From: Acanthosoma haemorrhoidale | Taxonomy: Eukaryota; Arthropoda; Insecta; Hemiptera; Acanthosomatidae | DNA: 64,000 nt | Direction of reading: 5' to 3' | NCBI GenBank assembly: GCA_930367205.1 | Contig: OV884015.1 | Location: forward strand, 104,038,509-104,102,508 | Part shown: positions 10,696 through 21,430 of the stretch, piece after piece | Layout of the letters: every line of letters starts with the position of its first letter | How positions within the stretch are numbered: the stretch's first letter is position 1 | Program-made: the position numbers and the translations under genes | The notes under the pieces: model-generated | What the model was told of the DNA's origin: nothing | The model's database searches: none | The model's input: only the letters and a program-made list of their open reading frames with translations

Positions 10696-12916
10696 AAACT
10701 ACTTGGTAATTACATTCTGCATGGGATTGTCTGAAAACTTAGATGACTTGAACGAGAAAACTCAGAATTTGAGTACGTTTCTTAAAGAAAGCCGACATGC
10801 ATTATCCATAGTGCAGGGGAACATAAAAAAAAACAAGAAGGTATTAGATCGGCTAGCTCTTGATTCAGAGAGAGAAGACCTTCTAAGGGGGATTCAAGTT
10901 GGGGTATTGGGAGAAATAGGAGAAGAAATTGAAGGAGGTTTTCGTAATAATTTAAACTCATTGCAACTGAACAGTGTAAATGAACAACTAAAGAGAATAG
11001 ACGTCAATGATCAGTATTTGAATAATATACAAACGGACTTTGAGGACATGCAGTCTTTGGACATTCCCAGCATCTCGAGGATTCCTCAAGAGCCAAAAAA
11101 AGAAGAACTCCAACCACTAAGAAGTAAAGCTAAACTCGCTGCTGTCAGGGCTTCTTTAGGAAATGCAATGATCTATGGGAGCACTGGCCCTGATTACAGA
11201 ACAGCAGCTCCTAGTCCAAGAACAGGTGTATTCCACATAAACGATAACATTCTTTGTTTCTCTGTCTGCTGTGGAAATCCTGGTCAGCGCAGAGGAACCA
11301 CTCGTAGACCTATAGTTAACTACGATCCAGTCCTTTACCCACCTGCAATTGCTGCTACCCAGTTTAATCAAACAACTGAAAGAACCACTACAAATGGGTC
11401 AGCTGTAGCTTCGGGTGCCAATGGTCAACATGAACGTCTTAATAAAACAGTAAATATCGAAATTGCATCCACATCACCTAAAGAAATTCCTGCCAATGAT
11501 ACTAATGCAGAATACCCAGTGACTGTTAATAATACAATATATAACAAAAGTGTATTAAAAAATAATAATAAAAATCCATTTATAAAATTGTTTTTCGGCT
11601 CGAAAGACTACAAAGGAGACATCAGCACAACTGATCGAGGAATAACCCCGAAACTGATCACACAAGACAAGGCAGGATCTGTGAGCACTGCAAGTACCAA
11701 CTTCACCAAAGAAGTAGTAACATCGGCTTCAACCCCAACCAGTCTTAATGCGAGCGACACTAACTCTATCGCTTACCCTACAAGCATGTCTCCAGAAACT
11801 GTCAGCCATGTCACAACAACCAGCGCCTCAATAAAAAATAAAGGGAAGGTGTACGTTGCTGCATACCAAACAGTCGGAGCACCTGTCAATAACCAGACAC
11901 TGGATCCACAAGGTCTCATCATATCGCAAACTGGAAATGTAACCCCTATAGACGACACTAGTGTTAGTTTTCCAGGCTTAAGATTAATACTGGCTATTGA
12001 TAAATGCACATCTCCTGCAAGCGCAACCAAAAGGGGCACATACAATCATGATGATACCAGCCGTGATGATGCAGTCTCTAGTACCACTCATTCCTTGTCA
12101 TCCTTTCATCAAAAAACCACTCATGATTTATCATCATCTGGTCGTCCAGAAACTTCCAAAGATTTCTTGCCACCCTGCCGTCCAGAAACATCCAAAGATT
12201 TCTTGCCAATTTGTCGTCCAGAAACATCCAAAGATTTCTTGCCAATTTGTCGTCCAGAAACATCCAAAGATTTCTTGCCACCCTGCCGTCCTGAAACTCC
12301 TAAAGATTTCTTGCCACCCTGTCGTCCAGAAACTTACAAAGATTTCCTGCCAATTTGTCGTCCAGAAACATCCAAAGATTCCTTGCCACCCTGTCGTCCA
12401 GAAACATCCAAAGATTCCTTGCCACCATGTCGTCCAGAATTATCCAAAGATTTCTTACCACCTTGTCGCCAAGAAACATACAAAGATTCTTTGCCACCCT
12501 GTGTCCCAGAAACATACAAAGCTTTCATGCCATTCTATCGCCCAGAAACACCCAAAGATTTCTTGCCAACCAGTAACCCAGAACCGCCTAAATATAGAAT
12601 AGAAGCGAATCAGAGTGACTCGCAAATAAGCACATCGACCAGTGACCAAAACTCGGTAGTCACAACTCCTCTTTCGTCTCTAATAAAGAAGAGTAAGAAC
12701 ATTTTCCTGAGGATATTGAATTATGAGCACTCTACAAATACAAGATGTTCAAGTACAACTCGTGCAACCATCGAGGACAATGCCGGTATTATCAACAACC
12801 GTACTTTAGAAACCCTTGAAGAAGACATGAATGACCCATTTCAAATATTTATTTTAGATCCACAAAACCTTAGAGCAGAGTTTACAAATAAAGGCCTAAT
12901 TCAAACCAAATCATAG
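10696..12916 (+). CDS. Unrecognised secreted-type protein with 12-residue repeats, last exon (paralogue 2)
   Basis: The exon follows the acceptor TTTTTTGTTTCAG and is open for about 739 codons to TAG at 12914-12916. Like paralogue 1 it starts with the last base of a split codon and then a hydrophobic segment (NYLVITFCMGL), a likely signal peptide. Next comes a coiled-coil-like block (ALSIVQGNIKKNKKVLDRLA, DSEREDLLRGIQ) that aligns with AISILNKDIKRSNEILDKVA and DSERINLLSGFQ of paralogue 1. A long Ser/Thr/Asn-rich middle has several N-glycosylation-type sequons. Twelve repeats of RPETSKDFLPPC type follow, then a C-terminal FQIFILDPQNL, matching IFILDP in paralogue 1. The stop is followed at once by a run of about 21 A. 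Function and family are unknown to me. The first ATG in frame (10721) is within the hydrophobic segment, so the true start must be in an upstream exon not found. Confidence 0.75.
12143..12574 (+). repeat. In-frame 36-bp coding repeat, twelve units
   Basis: Twelve contiguous 36-bp units encode variants of RPETSKDFLPPC inside paralogue 2. Early units are nearly identical (PPC or PIC endings); the last three are degenerate (VPETYKAFMPFY, RPETPKDFLPTS). One Cys per unit in ten units could form regularly spaced disulphides. Confidence 0.95.
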
Positions 12917-14234
12917 AAAAAAAAAAAAAAAAAAAATTGTATTCAAGTTCCTAATAACATTTATGCACATACTATATTGGTAGATGAAAAGATCAATGGT
13001 CTATATAGAATAGTTACGTTTTGAGCTCTCAAAAGATGTAGTGATTATTGTAACTGATTAATGATGTCAAAGTTCATGGTTTTAAATCCATAAATAGAAA
13101 GAGGTTTTTTTTTAAAGTGGCTGGTTCCAAATAGAGTACTTCTTACACCTTTCAGCACATATTACGTTATGAAGTAAACAATTAAACTGGAAAAGATGTT
13201 ATTACAAAATAAAATTCAAAGGTAGAAGAAGGTTTCAGTACACCGTGCCTGTTGTCTGCGCAACTAAATGTTTACTACTTTGGTGCTCGTCTAAAATTAT
13301 TTGATTCAATTCGTCCTTTGAAGCTAACAAAACCCCGTGCTACGCTGTATATGATTTGCTTAAGATATAATCTCGTGAAGTAAACCAAAAAAAGAAATAT
13401 ATTTCTCTCAATGTCGCAGCTCAAATTTTATTTAAGGTTTTGACAATTAGATGTAGTCATACAACGTTTGATCAAACGATACAAACTTTGTTTTGAGTGA
13501 TTTGACTTTTTACAAACATACTTACTATTCTATAGTAATTATATATTATAATTATATATATATATATTATATATACAAGCAGTGGTAGTATAGTACTAGC
13601 AATGCGTAACATCGTCCAATTGAAGACGATTAAATAAGGTAACATAAAACCAAATACAGAACTATCACGAAATTTTTTTTGAGAACCACCATAAGTCATC
13701 GCCTATTTATTCTCGTTCAAGTGGTTGTGCGAAAAATAAATGTTGGTCGACATTAGGAAATAGTTTTAAAATCACTTAGTTAAGAAATTAGCCATCTTCC
13801 ATCTAAGTGTCCCCTTCACTGCCTGCCTTTTATTTCTTGAATACTGGTTTCCATGGCTGTTTGTGTTTCCCTTACTTTTTTTTTCTACATAATAAAATGT
13901 AACAAGGTTTCTGCTCGAAGTATTTGTATTATTTATTCCTAATTGACAGTAAAATAATAATCATTTGATTGGCGGATGATATTAGTCTCAGCTAGTTGAA
14001 TTCATTTAAGTGAATCCAAAAAAAACGGTAGTCTCGTCACGGTTTTTTCCGAAACCAAATTACTAGATAGAAGACAATTCTAGTGGCTAGCTTGAAGAGT
14101 TCTTCCTGGGGAGTCTTTTCAACCTTCATTTCCTTTAAAAAAAGGATAATTGCTTGGAGTCTGGTCTACTAGGCCTCTTGAGGATAAATGAGCAGCTACC
14201 TGAATAAAGAAAAAGCAAATTTGGTGGAGAAACC
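12917..14234. other. Intergenic DNA downstream of paralogue 2
   Basis: It starts with an A-run of about 21 bases, contains an AT-only low-complexity tract near 13536-13576, and has no convincing coding or RNA feature. Confidence 0.4.
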
Positions 14235-14524
14235 CAGTTAAATAATCTTTGTAGAGGAGAGTCTTTTAAAAGAAAAGAACGAAAAGCATTATTATGAAGT
14301 AAAATCAAAAAATATATAAGGTATATACAAATATTAAGAGTACCTTACTACATACTGGGTGGAAGGTCTAGGGCTAAAGCTGAGACATATATGTATAAGA
14401 AAAGGATAAGATTCTGGGAAGTAGGGAGGTCTTGGAGGGATGCAGTCGCTTACTTAAAAATAACAGGGAACCATCAGTGACTTCCATGAAGTCCACGATG
14501 CAGGTATACAGTTCTGCTCAAGCC
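14235..14524 (+). repeat. Duplicated repeat R4, copy 1
   Basis: This segment starts CAGTTAAATAATCTTTGTAG and ends TACAGTTCTGCTCAAGC. It matches 16311-16584 in direct orientation at high identity. No coding sequence or terminal inverted repeat is visible, so its class is unknown. Confidence 0.8.
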
Positions 14525-15379
14525 CTTTATACTTGTTCTTAGCAAGATTATAAAACTCCCGAATTTAATGATATTAGCTAACGCCTATGATGAGTTGGCT
14601 CATCTTATTGTCGAATGCTTTGTTATGCTAAAAATAATATAATATAATTGTACAATCGGCCAGAAAATATTTAATAATATCTATTGATTGTTTTAGAGAT
14701 TAGAAAGATCGCACTATGTTTGCTGCGCGGAAGAACACATTTTTGTACATTTTATAAAAAAAAAAAAGATTATAACTGAATGCTGGGAGCTTGAATTCAG
14801 TTTTAAAACGACTAAGAATAGTCTTGTTTTACATTTTTATCTCTCTCTCTTACCCCATTTCTAATTTCCCAAGACAAGGACTGGCCTCATGACGTGAAAT
14901 AATTGGATTTTCTCAGTTCTTTAACCACGCTTCCGAGTCGAGCTAGGCCAGGGACAGAAGGGGGATGTTTAAAACTGCGACGGTTCGGGGGGGGGGGGCT
15001 GAAAGAGATTGAGGTAAAAAGCTGTAAAAAATAAAAGAATGTAATTTAAGAGGCTCAAGTTAATACAACCGGTGCCGGGAGACGGTTACATGGAGATTTA
15101 TACGTAAAGTTGAGATGTGTGGCCGAAGCTGCGAGAAGGATCTGGAGGGGAATGAAGAAAGGAAGTTTGAGCCGCCAAGAAGCCGAAAAGTTGGCCGTCA
15201 TTCCCAGCTTATTATATATTAAAGTTGGCAGGAAGTTTATGTTAAATGTAGCGAACGGCCGTTTCTCACTGCAAACCTCTTCCGGTAAACATCTATACGG
15301 CTAATCATCCGCTTCTTCTTTCTTTTTTGTCTTCCTCTCCCTCTTGTCCTCATTGTTCAACTTCTAACCTATTCTAAAG
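14525..15379. other. Intergenic DNA without recognised gene
   Basis: Contains a run of 11 G near 14987-14998. A 64-codon frame at 15110-15304 has no feature supporting a real product. Confidence 0.4.
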
Positions 15380-15570
15380 TTTGTTTGTTTTTTTTCTTAG
15401 CTCTCTCATTATAAGATTAAGAATGAAGGAAAAATATAGGAATATTTGGGTTGAGCGGATCCTTGTACTAGGAGTACCTGCTTGAAGGTGGTGTGAGAGG
15501 ATTAAGGGGTGTGGGAAGCCTCGGTGGAGGTTGATTATTGCGGTACAGTGGTGAGAGTCCACTGGTGGCT
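15380..15570. repeat. Interspersed repeat R3, copy 2
   Basis: A T-run followed by CTTAGCTCTCTCATTATAAG and, further on, GTGAGAGTCCACTGGTGG parallels the copies at 10306 and 49634. Confidence 0.6.
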
Positions 15571-16310
15571 TGGCCTAGAGTCCCTCTAGGCATGTAGTGC
15601 AGTCTTATTCAGTTGGAAAGCAGTGATGGGTGCCCATCAGAGGCTTGTTGTTGGTTGGCCAAGCGCCGTGATGTCCACCATTTGGTCTGCTTTACTAGAT
15701 CTTGAGAGTTGCCATCTTGCCGGTAGCGGTGGGGGTGTCATGTCTCGGAATAGAGGGTTTTGGCTGTGTTTCATCGAGTCGAAGAACATGATGTGTCTTC
15801 TTTTGATGACGTCGGTGATGGTGGGGAGCTGGAACTTTTATGGTGGATGTCGGAAGCCTTCATTTCACGAAAAGGGGGGTATGCCATAGTGCCGTGCGCA
15901 GGATGTTGTTATGGAAGCTCTGGAGTCGAGTTATGGTGCTGGCATGTAGAAAATGCTTCATATTCTAAAGCTTTACCCAAAAAGAGATTATACACGACTG
16001 TATCTGCTCTGATTCGTTGAGAATAAGTTGAACACCTTTATAAGGTCACTATTCCCTGCCATGACTCAAATGAGCTCACCCTTTTTAATTAGAAAATTTT
16101 GAAACATTATGATCCTCATTTTGAACTTTTGACCACGTTGGAAGGCCTGACAAAAGCTCTGTTTCTTTCGCTAATAATTACATTTTATTTATGAACTACT
16201 CAACAATACGAGGTATGACCCCCGATCGTGTTTTGCAACTGGTCAATTTACTATCGTCTAAAGCAGGAATAAAGAGACGCAATTTTATTCACTAAACGTT
16301 GTTTTATCGA
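15571..16310. other. Intergenic DNA without recognised gene
   Basis: Relatively GC-rich between 15600 and 15950, with overlapping frames of 86-88 codons, but nothing I can relate to a family. Confidence 0.35.
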
Positions 16311-16584
16311 CAGTTAAATAAACTTAGTAGAGGAGAGTCTTTTAAAAGAAAAGAAAAAAAAGCTTTATTATGAAGTACAATGGTATATACAAATATTAAG
16401 AGTACCTTACCACATACTGGGTGGAAGGTCTAGGGCTAAAGCTGAGCCATATATGCATAAGAAAAGGATAAGATTCTGGGAAGTAGGGAGGTTTTGGAGG
16501 GATGCGGTTGCTTACATAAAAATAACAGGAACCATCAGTGACTTCCATGTCTTCACGAGGCAGGTATACAGTTCTGCTCAAGCA
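16311..16584 (+). repeat. Duplicated repeat R4, copy 2
   Basis: Direct repeat of 14235-14524, starting CAGTTAAATAAACTTAGTAG and ending ACAGTTCTGCTCAAGC. It lacks a short A-rich insertion present in copy 1. Confidence 0.8.
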
Positions 16585-16638
16585 CCTTCTACTTTTAGCA
16601 TTATATATAATATTAGCGCACTGCGCATAAAGGAGACA

Positions 16639-16823
16639 ATGAGTTTTCCCTCGCATGCGAAAGAGGAAAGGGAGTCTTGGGAAGTTCCTCCGTCAGCCGC
16701 GGATACGAGCCAGCGGAGGCTGACCAAGAGCGCGAGAGCCACATATGCTCAGGACATTATTGGAGAAACTGGCCATTATCAGTACTCCTACTATCACGAA
16801 GTTATAGCGGGTCAACATTGTTA
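16639..16823 (-). mobile_element. LINE-J 3' UTR fragment (copy B)
   Basis: The stretch CCCTCGCATGCGAAAGAGG through TTATAGCGGGTCA matches the 3' UTR of LINE-J copies such as 20104-20423 and the reverse complement of 24150-24330. The terminal hairpin region is missing, so it is truncated at both ends. Confidence 0.8.
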
Positions 16824-17985
16824 GTGCATTACTCTGTTTCACCAGTTAAATAGTTTTTGTGTTGGGACTTAAAAGGGAACCGAATTTATTCATGTTTTTT
16901 GTTTTAATAATTTTTTGCCAGTTACTATATTGAAACCTACCTCATGTTTCCCCATTTCCCTTTCTACTTTATTTGATCAATTTAACTTAACTAATTTGGC
17001 AGGTCCGTCATGAGATCTTTAATTCAAATTGTATTATGTCTTTGAGATAGGAATTTATCCCGATTGAATCGCCCAAACTCAAGGCTAATGTTGTAGTTAT
17101 TAATAAATTGAGAAACTAGGAATTGTGAAATATATTCAAATAAAATGGTTATAACAAATAATTATAATTGACATAGATTATTGACAAAAGTATAAAAAAA
17201 TATTCAATTCCTTTTAAATTAGGATAATTACTACTAATTACAAACATGAATTTGAGCTCAATTTCTTTTAATGGATCCATAATAAGAAACAATATTAATA
17301 TCACCCAATCGATGATCTTCCTGTAATCCAATCAACGTTACTTTCTGCTGTTGGTTCTTCTCCTCTCTTACTGTATGGTAACCGCCAATTCGGGAGCTTG
17401 CTAAGTCCGCTTTTCTTGACGGTTGCGCTAAGGCTGCCCGTTTATCTCATCCCCACTCCTAGGAGCATAAGGGAAAATGCTTACCAGATGTGAGGGTTCC
17501 TGATCTTTATTCTCAAATATCATGAATGTTACAATATATTAACCTTATCATATAATTACCCTATTATAATCATCTTATTTTATGATATCGTAGAACATAT
17601 CTTTAATATTTGAGATCGATTTAATTTTTTTTTTTTTTTTTTTTTATGGGCACAACCGAATAACACCAAGGCAACCAGACTGACCAACATTGGCGGACAT
17701 TGTCCCAAACCCGTTTCACAGTCAAGCCTCTCCCTTCGGACTTATTAGTAACGAGTACAAATCAATCCAAAATAAACATACAAGTTGCCAATGGCTGCAG
17801 TCATTGGCTGAAGGAACGTAGGGCTTTAGCAACGCTCGAGTTAGATCGATGTGGTTAGGCTGAGAGTAGTCAGAGAGTCCTCTAAGAGAACGCACAAATG
17901 AATAACCTTGATGACTGGCCTACGAAGCTTCAGAGGGAGCAGGTAAATTATATTGTGCTATACATATGTAACATCTGACTCATGA
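16824..17985. other. Intergenic DNA without recognised gene
   Basis: AT-rich, with a T-run at about 17622-17645. No coding signature found. Confidence 0.4.
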
Positions 17986-17989
17986 ATCA

Positions 17990-18125
17990 TTTATAATATA
18001 TACAGACAGTATAATATTTTACGTCATATATGCACAATATTATAATATATTACGTCATATATGTACAATAGTATAATTCATTAAGTCATATCTGTACAAT
18101 AGTATACTATTACATCATATATGTA
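17990..18125. repeat. Small AT-rich tandem repeat, about 31-bp period (left part)
   Basis: Variants of ACGTCATATATGTACAATAG recur at about 18021, 18052, 18083 and 18113. A further unit (AGGTCATATATGTACAATAG) resumes right after the mariner element near 18995, so the array was split by the insertion. Confidence 0.8.
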
Positions 18126-18977
18126 AAGTGTGTCCCAGAATTAACGCAAGATTTGATTTAAATAGAAAATACAGTTTTTAGTATTTTTGTTGTTATTTTT
18201 TTATTGAATTATAAAGTAAATAGCATAGGATTATTTATGGAATAACACAACGGGCAAATGGCTTCCACGACTTTGTTGGCACATACGCACTCTTTTGTCG
18301 AAATTTTCCATGTCCATTTGGCATAAATGTGGTTGAATTTCCTCTTTTAATGCACGGGTGGATGTGGGCTTGTTGACATACACCTTTGACTTCAAATAAC
18401 CCCATAAAAAGAAATCTAAAGGGGTTAAATCACACGATCTAGGGGGCCAGTTCTGATCACCGAAACCAGAGAGTACACGACCTGGAAATGTCTCATGCAG
18501 TATTTTAATTGTTTCATGGGCTGTATGGCATATGGCACCATCTTGTTGAAACCACATATTCGCATCATCAATATCATCCAATTTCGGCACAAAGAACTGT
18601 GTTATGGATTTTCAACAACACTCTCACGCACTGCTTCGATATTGACATTTGAACGGCTTGATTTGGACGACCAGTGTGTTTAGTGTCTCCAACTGATCCA
18701 GTCTCCCTAAATTTTTCAATTAATCTCTTCACAGTTGATGAAGTCAAAACACCATTCCGACCATATTTTGTATGAAATTTTTGAACTGCGGCCGCCAAAC
18801 TTTCATTATTTTTGAGATAATGTTCAACAATAAAGACATGTTGTTCTGTCGTGTAACGATCCATTTTCACTAACCCTAAACTGTTAGCTGTCAAATTATT
18901 TTTTTTTTTGGGTTGCAAGCACTTTACTGCACAAATGGTGGCAAATTCAAACCATGCGTTAATTCTGGGACACCCTT
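18126..18977 (-). mobile_element. Internally deleted mariner/Tc1-superfamily element with intact TIRs
   Basis: Terminal inverted repeats of about 27 bp share GTGTCCCAGAATTAACGCA; the element is flanked by TA at 18124-18125 and 18978-18979. On the minus strand the right half encodes the N-terminal DNA-binding part (EQHVFIVEHYLKNNESLAAA, VLTSSTVKRLIEKFRETGSV) and the left half the C-terminal catalytic part (ANMWFQQDGAICHTAHE, NWPPRSCDLTPLDFFLWGYL). The middle of the transposase, including the first catalytic Asp region, is gone, and the two halves are out of frame at the junction near 18585. At 852 bp it is a non-autonomous deletion derivative. With intact ends it could have been moved by a full-length relative. 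Confidence 0.92.
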
Positions 18978-18979
18978 TA

Positions 18980-19829
18980 CCATAGTATAATATATTAGGT
19001 CATATATGTACAATAGTGGACATTGGTGTACTGATATATCTAAGTTAGGTAGTTTCTCTCAGGGTTCGCATAGGTGGGTTTAAATATACAAGCAACCTTG
19101 ATGACCTGAGGGTTTTACACCAAAATAAACCCCACAAAACAGATACACTAATAGTGTAGTGAATGGTAAAAGGACTGAATAGGCATGGGGAAGTGAACTG
19201 TGTAATGTATTAGGAAGAGTGTCATTCGAAACAAGAAAACTAGTCAGTTGTTTAGACATAAGAGAGTGCAGTTGTTACGAAGACTCTAGTATAGTTGCCT
19301 TGAGAGAGTAACGATGTTTATGTGTTCAGATTTAAATATGCCCATAGCCCTTGGGGATACATTGACATATCAGTAATATATGTCAATGTAATATATGTAA
19401 TTATTCAGCGATGACAAATGTCAAACATTTTAGTCAGTGAAAAATATTATCTAAGTTTATCTATCTAAGGCCAATGAAGAAAACGATGTAGGTATTTTTC
19501 ATTTACAATAGCTTCAAGCCTTTAATTGAGTGTAAAGAACCAACCTAAGATACTATATCCTAAAATAATGTTAAATATTTTGTTTTCAAACAAATCTCAT
19601 GTTTGCTTAAACATTTTCAAAAATGGCACAATAAGAAAAAAAATTTTTTTAAATTTAAATACCAAATCCTGCTTTAGTTAAAAAACCACAAACGCTTTAT
19701 TTGTTAAAAATGTTAGCCTGATGTTCTTTTTTTTTTTTTCGATAGCACTTTTGTACCTTAGCTAATAATAGTTTTAACCTTTAATATATGAACGTAATAA
19801 AACTAACATTGAACATTTAAATGTTGCAG
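18980..19829. other. Tract upstream of the first recognised dynein exon
   Basis: Starts with the resumed 31-bp tandem repeat and is otherwise AT-rich. The promoter and any earlier N-terminal exons of the dynein gene should lie here or further upstream, but I cannot identify them. Confidence 0.35.
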
Positions 19830-19949
19830 AAGTTGCGGAACCAGGTGGAAATAGGCAGGAAAAGGCTAGAGGAAGCACTGGGCAAAGTTGCCGAAATACC
19901 TGATCCTTCAAAATTGCCAACCAAGTCCCAGCAAGAACGTCTTGCGCAG
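19830..19949 (+). CDS. Dnai1: Dnai1 exon a (first recognised)
   Basis: Flanked by the acceptor TTGCAG and donor GTGAGT and exactly 40 codons, starting KLRNQVEIGRKRLEEALGKV and ending QQERLAQ: a charged helix. Membership of the dynein gene rests on phase and proximity, as this N-terminal part is not conserved. The upstream ATG at 19821 is in frame and could be an alternative start if no earlier exon exists. Confidence 0.6.
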
Positions 19950-21397
19950 GTGAGTCTTACACAAAGGTTCGTTACTTATTCGACGCCAATGCCACTAAGT
20001 AACCAACAAAATATACTTTGAGCATCACGGTGAATGCCCAGTGGCCCGGCCCGCAACGGTTGTATTATTTTTATCTAACTAAATAAGTACTGAATTTTAA
20101 TTAGGAACAACTTCATTATGATACAATTACAATCTGCCTTATTGGGCAATAATTAATTGTGATAAATGTTTTCATTCATACCATATTGACAATACCTGAT
20201 TCACTCGCTCATTCATACAGTATTTACAAACAGCCCAAAGACCTCTGAAATCTACATGGTTGTCGCCTCCCTCGCATGCGAAAGAAGAAACAGAGTCTTG
20301 GGAAGTCACCCATGCTCCTCCGTCAGCCGCGTCACTGCATACGAGCCAGCGGATGCTGATCAAGAGCGCGAGAGCCACATACGCTCAGGACATGATTGGA
20401 GAAACTGGCCATTTCCAGGACTCAGTACTGAATTAAAAAAAAATACAACATACTATTTACATTGTCATAGTAACATTAATAAATTAAAATAAAAAAAATT
20501 GGAACAAATCACTTACGGCCGATGCTAATATATAAATGTTTATTTTTCAGGTGAAAACAGTTTTGGAAAAACGTGATAAGTCAGGCATAGAATCTGAAAA
20601 GTACGATGGCTTTTACGTACGCCTCTTCGAAACTAAACTATCCCCTTGTTCGAGATGACGCCAAAATACTTTATCGAAGGAACTGAAGAGGCAGATAATG
20701 TTCGAAAAACCAATGAAGTTTTCGAAGAAGTATGGTTATTATATGAAACATCACAGCATACATTAGTTGGTAGTCGGTTATAGTTAGTCGGAGATATAAT
20801 ATATATTTATACTATATATTATATAGGTGGTTGTCGTTTAAAGACAGTAAAACTAAGCACCTTTTTTGAAATATTTTTTTTACAAGTTTGAAACTTGTAT
20901 TTTTAACTATTTTTTATCTGTAGCTTAGAGGAGTCAAACTCATAAGAGGATGTTATGGATAGATTAAATAGTTATATTTATTATTATGCAGAAGCCGCAT
21001 TAACCAAAAAATATTACTTCAAATGAATTGCCAAGCCACGAGGCATAAGGTTTACCTTCAAACTTATACAGTTCTCTCTGCGTTTGTATGCTTTCATGAG
21101 GAGAGTAGCTTTAAAAATTATTTCAACGGTCTGCACGTTCAAAGGCACGTTATAAAAATATCTTGGGATGTGCTTTATTATATCTTTGGTTCGGGTACGA
21201 TCAAACATAAAAACCTTGTGCCTCGTAACAGCCTAAGATCGTAACAGCCCAGACCAACTTCTTTGTTTGTTTTTTTTTTTTTTTCAATAGTCCCATGTTT
21301 AAGGACACTTTAAATTGTCGGCAAGAAAAAAATTCTTATCTATTATCATTACAACTAATTACGATGAGTTTGTTTGGAGAATACATTAACTATGTCC

Positions 21398-21430
<33 letters not shown>

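Noticed and set aside
11997..12602. 201-codon overlapping forward frame and several reverse frames across the 36-bp repeats
   Set aside because: Any 36-bp repeat without stops stays open in several frames. Only the main frame continues into conserved N- and C-terminal parts.
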